In this document: positions 61,230 through 64,000 of the stretch, one piece after another
How the letters are laid out: each line of letters begins with the position of its first letter
How positions within the stretch are numbered: the first letter of the stretch is position 1
From: Pseudomonadota bacterium
GTDB lineage: Bacteria > Desulfobacterota > Desulfobacteria > Desulfobacterales > Desulfobacteraceae
Direction: 5' to 3'
NCBI GenBank assembly: GCA_018821535.1
Contig: JAHJLV010000001.1
Span: 62,001-126,000, forward strand
Length of the DNA stretch: 64,000 nucleotides
The notes under the pieces: model-generated
Told to the model about the DNA's origin: nothing
Database searches by the model: none
Seen by the model: only the letters and a program-made list of their open reading frames with translations
Translations under genes and position numbers: made by a program

Positions 61230-62723
61230 ATGAAAAAAGAAAATCCACATCTGCTGTTTATAAACTATCCGCTTTTAGACAAAGGCCTTGCATCCCATAA
61301 CCTGGTGTATAAATCAGCCTCTCCGAATCTGGCGTTTGGTTATCTGGGAACAATTGCCCACAGTCTGGGATGCAAGGTTACAATTATTGATGCCAATTTT
61401 TATCTCAGACCATACACAACCGATCAGCTGATAGATAAAATCCTGGAACTGAAGCCAGATTTTATCGGATGTTCTGTCTTTATGGATAATGCGTTATGGG
61501 GATATGAGTTTTTAAAAATATTAAAAGAACAATACAAAGATTGTATTTATGTGGCAGGCGGTCCTCATCCGTCCATACTTCCGGAAGAGCCGCTGAGTCA
61601 TGGTTTTGATATCAGCTGTAGAAAAGAAAGTGAAATAACCATTGAAGAACTGATTGGCTTTTTAAGAGGGAAAGTTGAACTCAAAGATATCAAAAGTATC
61701 ACCTATTTTGATGAGAATAAAAAGATCATACATAACCCTGATCGAGAGATTGAAAAGAATCTGGATTTTGTTCCAATGATAAATTACGACCTATTTGATA
61801 CATTATATTTTTCAAAAGAGAATATTGAAAGAACAAAATTCCCTGTATTTGCATCCCGGGGATGCCCGAATAAATGTACATATTGCAATAGTTATGGGGT
61901 TTTCGGAACAAGATTCAGAACAAGGTCAGTAGAAAACATTCTGGAGGAGCTTGAACTGATTCATAAAAAATATGGTGTTAAAAAAATTAATTTTGTGGAT
62001 GATTATTTTGTATTAAACAACAGGAGAGCCATTGAAATATGTAAAGGCATGATCGAAAGAGATATAAAGCTGTCCTGGGGATGCTATTCCAAAGCCGGGG
62101 CGATTTCTCCCGAGCTTTTTGATATGATGAAAAAATCAGGATGCGACCATATTGCTTATGGCGTGGAAAATGTGTACCCGAAAACGCTAAAGCTTATCAA
62201 TAAGAAAACCCCTCTGGATAAAATTAATGCAACCTATGAAGACACAAATCCCACCGGGATTGATTATAAAACCAATATCATGGCTGGTTTCCCCTGGGAA
62301 ACAGTGCAAAGTGTAAGGGCAAATATTGATTTTATTCTTGAAAAAAAACGTAAATATGAAGCGAATTTTAATCCGGTTGTTTTGTACCCGGTGCCTAAAA
62401 CAAAATTATATGAAGACTGGGTAGATAAGTTTCCGATAATTAAAGATCACTGGCTGAACAAAGAATTCATGATTGATAATACTGATCTTTCGGGTGAGGG
62501 AAGAATGAAACTGAATTTCTTTAATCTTGATGAAAAGGTAATAAAAGAAATCAGGCTTTTGTTTTTCTGCTGCAGGATACCATCGGTAAACCGCCTTACC
62601 GGTATTAACTATATTGTCTTGTATCCGTTCAATAAATTTTTCTATTCATACCAGGGTGCAAAGCTGCTCAGAACAATTTATTATTCTTTTAAAAAAATTA
62701 CAGCATTACTTCAAAAACAATAA
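61230..62723 (+). CDS. B12-binding-domain radical SAM protein 4
   Basis: Cobalamin domain with KPDFIGCSVFMDNALWGYEF, CIYVAGGPHPSILPEEPLSH and a RKESEITIEEL in place of the usual GEGE; radical cluster motif SRGCPNKCTYC near residue 212; barrel elements INFVDDYFVLNN and IAYGVENVYPKTLKLINKK. The protein is 497 residues and ends in a hydrophobic/basic stretch. Altered GEGE word may mean altered cobalamin handling. It ends the set of four such genes in the locus. Confidence 0.84.
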   Translation: MKKENPHLLFINYPLLDKGLASHNLVYKSASPNLAFGYLGTIAHSLGCKVTIIDANFYLRPYTTDQLIDKILELKPDFIGCSVFMDNALWGYEFLKILKEQYKDCIYVAGGPHPSILPEEPLSHGFDISCRKESEITIEELIGFLRGKVELKDIKSITYFDENKKIIHNPDREIEKNLDFVPMINYDLFDTLYFSKENIERTKFPVFASRGCPNKCTYCNSYGVFGTRFRTRSVENILEELELIHKKYGVKKINFVDDYFVLNNRRAIEICKGMIERDIKLSWGCYSKAGAISPELFDMMKKSGCDHIAYGVENVYPKTLKLINKKTPLDKINATYEDTNPTGIDYKTNIMAGFPWETVQSVRANIDFILEKKRKYEANFNPVVLYPVPKTKLYEDWVDKFPIIKDHWLNKEFMIDNTDLSGEGRMKLNFFNLDEKVIKEIRLLFFCCRIPSVNRLTGINYIVLYPFNKFFYSYQGAKLLRTIYYSFKKITALLQKQ

Positions 62724-62827
62724 AATTCAAAGAAAAATTCGTGAATTCAGATATTCAATGAAATCCACGGAATTAATTTGTGATAATTCAGCCTTGTTAT
62801 AGAGGCTTTTATCTTGAAAGGAGAAGA

Positions 62828-63805
62828 ATGAAAAAAGCATTCATAACTGGAATAACGGGGCAGGATGGTTCTTACCTTGCAGAACTGCTGCTGGAAAAAG
62901 GCTACAAGGTCTATGGTTTTGTAAGACGTGTTGCGCTGGAGGATGAACAGCACAGAATGAGCCGGATACTTCATGTTTTAGATGATATTGAATTGATTCC
63001 CGGTTCCATGGAAAGCTATCCTTCAATCTATAAGGCTGTTTCAAGTATAAGGCCTGATGAGATTTACCACCTGGCGGCTCAGAGTTTTGTTTCGTACAGC
63101 TTTCAGGATGAATTCTCTACTCTGCAGTCCAATATCAGCGGGACCCATTATCTTCTTTCTGCAGTCAATGATATTGTGCCTGATTCAAGATTTTATTTTG
63201 CAGCCACAAGTGAAATGTTTGGAAAGGTGCGTGAAGTCCCCCAGAATGAGGATTCCCATTTTCATCCCCGATCTGTTTACGGGATTTCCAAAGTAGCTGG
63301 TTTTGATTTAACCAGAAATTACAGAGAAGCATATGATATTTTTGCCTGCAGCGGTATTTTATATAATCATGAATCCCCCAGAAGGGGATACGAATTTGTC
63401 ACCAGAAAGATAACTTCGCACGTGGCAATGATAAAGTTGGGTATAAAAGAAAAGTTGGAGCTTGGTAATCTTGATGCCAAACGGGACTGGGGGCATGCAA
63501 AAGATTATGTAGATGCCATGTGGCGTATGCTTCAGCAGGAACAGCCGGATGATTACGTCATCTGCAGCGGTGAAACCCATTCAGTCCGGGAGTTCTGTGA
63601 AAAAGCATTTAATGTGGCAGGGCTGGACTACAGAGATTATGTGATCACCAGTGAAAAGTTTTTCAGGCCTGCTGAAGTTGATATTCTGCTGGGTGATCAT
63701 TCAAAAGCTGAAGAAATGCTCGGCTGGAAACCAACAGTCTCTTTTGATGAGCTGATCAATGAAATGGTTGAAAATGATCTGAAATACTATAATGGGAAAA
63801 AATAA
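62828..63805 (+). CDS. gmd: GDP-mannose 4,6-dehydratase
   Basis: Gmd makes GDP-4-keto-6-deoxymannose, the entry to GDP-fucose, GDP-rhamnose, perosamine and related sugars. The protein starts MKKAFITGITGQDGSYLAEL, with YHLAAQSFVSYSFQDE, FAATSEMFGKVREVPQNED, VYGISKVAGFDLTRNYREAY (YxxxK), LYNHESPRRGYEFVTRKIT and LGNLDAKRDWGHAKDYVDAM, all diagnostic. Length (325 aa) is normal. ATG 62828 follows AAAGGAGAAG; the upstream TTG-containing frame is a shadow. The reductase or aminotransferase partner must lie outside the window. Confidence 0.95.
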   Translation: MKKAFITGITGQDGSYLAELLLEKGYKVYGFVRRVALEDEQHRMSRILHVLDDIELIPGSMESYPSIYKAVSSIRPDEIYHLAAQSFVSYSFQDEFSTLQSNISGTHYLLSAVNDIVPDSRFYFAATSEMFGKVREVPQNEDSHFHPRSVYGISKVAGFDLTRNYREAYDIFACSGILYNHESPRRGYEFVTRKITSHVAMIKLGIKEKLELGNLDAKRDWGHAKDYVDAMWRMLQQEQPDDYVICSGETHSVREFCEKAFNVAGLDYRDYVITSEKFFRPAEVDILLGDHSKAEEMLGWKPTVSFDELINEMVENDLKYYNGKK

Positions 63806-63817
63806 TCAGGGATACCG

Positions 63818-64000
63818 GTGAATATTTATTATGACAGCGCCAATCACAGGCTAGTATTCGTTAAGGATAAAGCTGATTCCAGATTCTGGGAATCACACTG
63901 GGATACCTATAAAATTCATCAGATAATCCGGCCGGCTGTTTTCAGCCGCTCAGTATTAAGTCCAACAGGAAAGTATCTTCCCAAAGGGTCACGCATCCTG
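63818..64000 (+). CDS. N-terminal part of a probable class I SAM-dependent methyltransferase (truncated by window end)
   Basis: A GTG start with CAGGG upstream opens a 61-codon frame reaching the window end: NIYYDSANHRLVFVKDKADS, then RFWESHWDTYKIHQIIRPAV and KGSRIL. The FWESHW word and a final G-x-RIL just before the expected glycine loop fit small methyltransferases in glycan loci. The catalytic part lies beyond the window, so this is a provisional call. Confidence 0.5.
   Translation, partial: MNIYYDSANHRLVFVKDKADSRFWESHWDTYKIHQIIRPAVFSRSVLSPTGKYLPKGSRIL

Noticed and set aside
1..64000. CRISPR arrays, tRNA or rRNA genes, prophage
   Set aside because: No regularly spaced repeats, cloverleaf-like genes, rRNA motifs or phage structural genes were seen on either strand by reading.

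Overview
The window looks like chromosomal DNA of an anaerobic deltaproteobacterium, most likely a Desulfobacteraceae-type member of Desulfobacterota. This is an inference from overall gene content: a bactofilin next to rplM-rpsI, FolE2, a TtcA-type thiolase, a CheX-like protein, type IV prepilin peptidase, LPP20/OmpA envelope proteins, and a MarR-type EPS regulator heading a very large surface-polysaccharide locus. The DNA is moderately AT-rich and uses many TTG and GTG starts. No rRNA, tRNA, CRISPR array or intact transposase was found.

Positions 1-17,200 are mostly housekeeping. In order: an unidentified partial gene and a bactofilin; rplM-rpsI with promoter and terminator; exonuclease I; a PilZ protein and HU on the minus strand; a CheX-like protein; PilD (minus); lon-tsaB; a psd-greA-rpoZ-ttcA-like-folE2 run; dacB and an M18 aminopeptidase (minus, coupled); and an exported protein diverging from an LPP20-like lipoprotein and an OmpA/MotB-like protein. 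A solitary hairpin like an IS200/IS605 right end lies at about 12.13 kb.

Positions 17,235-64,000 form one long plus-strand surface-glycan locus that runs off the window. It opens with a MarR-type EPS-associated regulator on what looks like a leaderless transcript. Block A (17.8-30.2 kb) has heptose genes (hddA, gmhA), a CDP-glucose-type cytidylyltransferase, three sugar SDR enzymes, a C-methyltransferase, a 3,5-epimerase-like protein, a WbuC-like cupin, two CmcI/Methyltransf_24-type proteins, a split transketolase and a further methyltransferase. This resembles a pathway to a branched or methylated nucleotide sugar, but the usual CDP-glucose 4,6-dehydratase is not visible. Block B (30.2-40.0 kb) has three radical SAM proteins, the Wzm/Wzt ABC exporter, two glycosyltransferase-like proteins and a CMP-nonulosonate synthetase. 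Block C (40.0-50.5 kb) is a tightly overlapping GDP-dependent legionaminic acid module: legB, a Gfo/Idh gene, legC, legH, legI, legG, ptmE, ptmF-like, legF, ptmA-like, a Gfo/Idh gene. Block D (50.5-64 kb) has two more B12-type radical SAM proteins, glycosyltransferases, a HisF/HisH/WbpG amidination set, an acetyltransferase, an SGNH hydrolase relic, methyltransferases and gmd.

Taken together, the locus can make CMP-activated nonulosonic acids (probably legionaminic acid, possibly amidinated), a GDP-6-deoxyhexose branch and an unusual CDP-linked sugar. It would assemble a glycan in the cytoplasm and export it through Wzm/Wzt. The most unusual features are four cobalamin-type radical SAM enzymes in one glycan locus, the split transketolase in the CDP-sugar block, and a glycosyltransferase gene whose only well-placed start codon is ATA.
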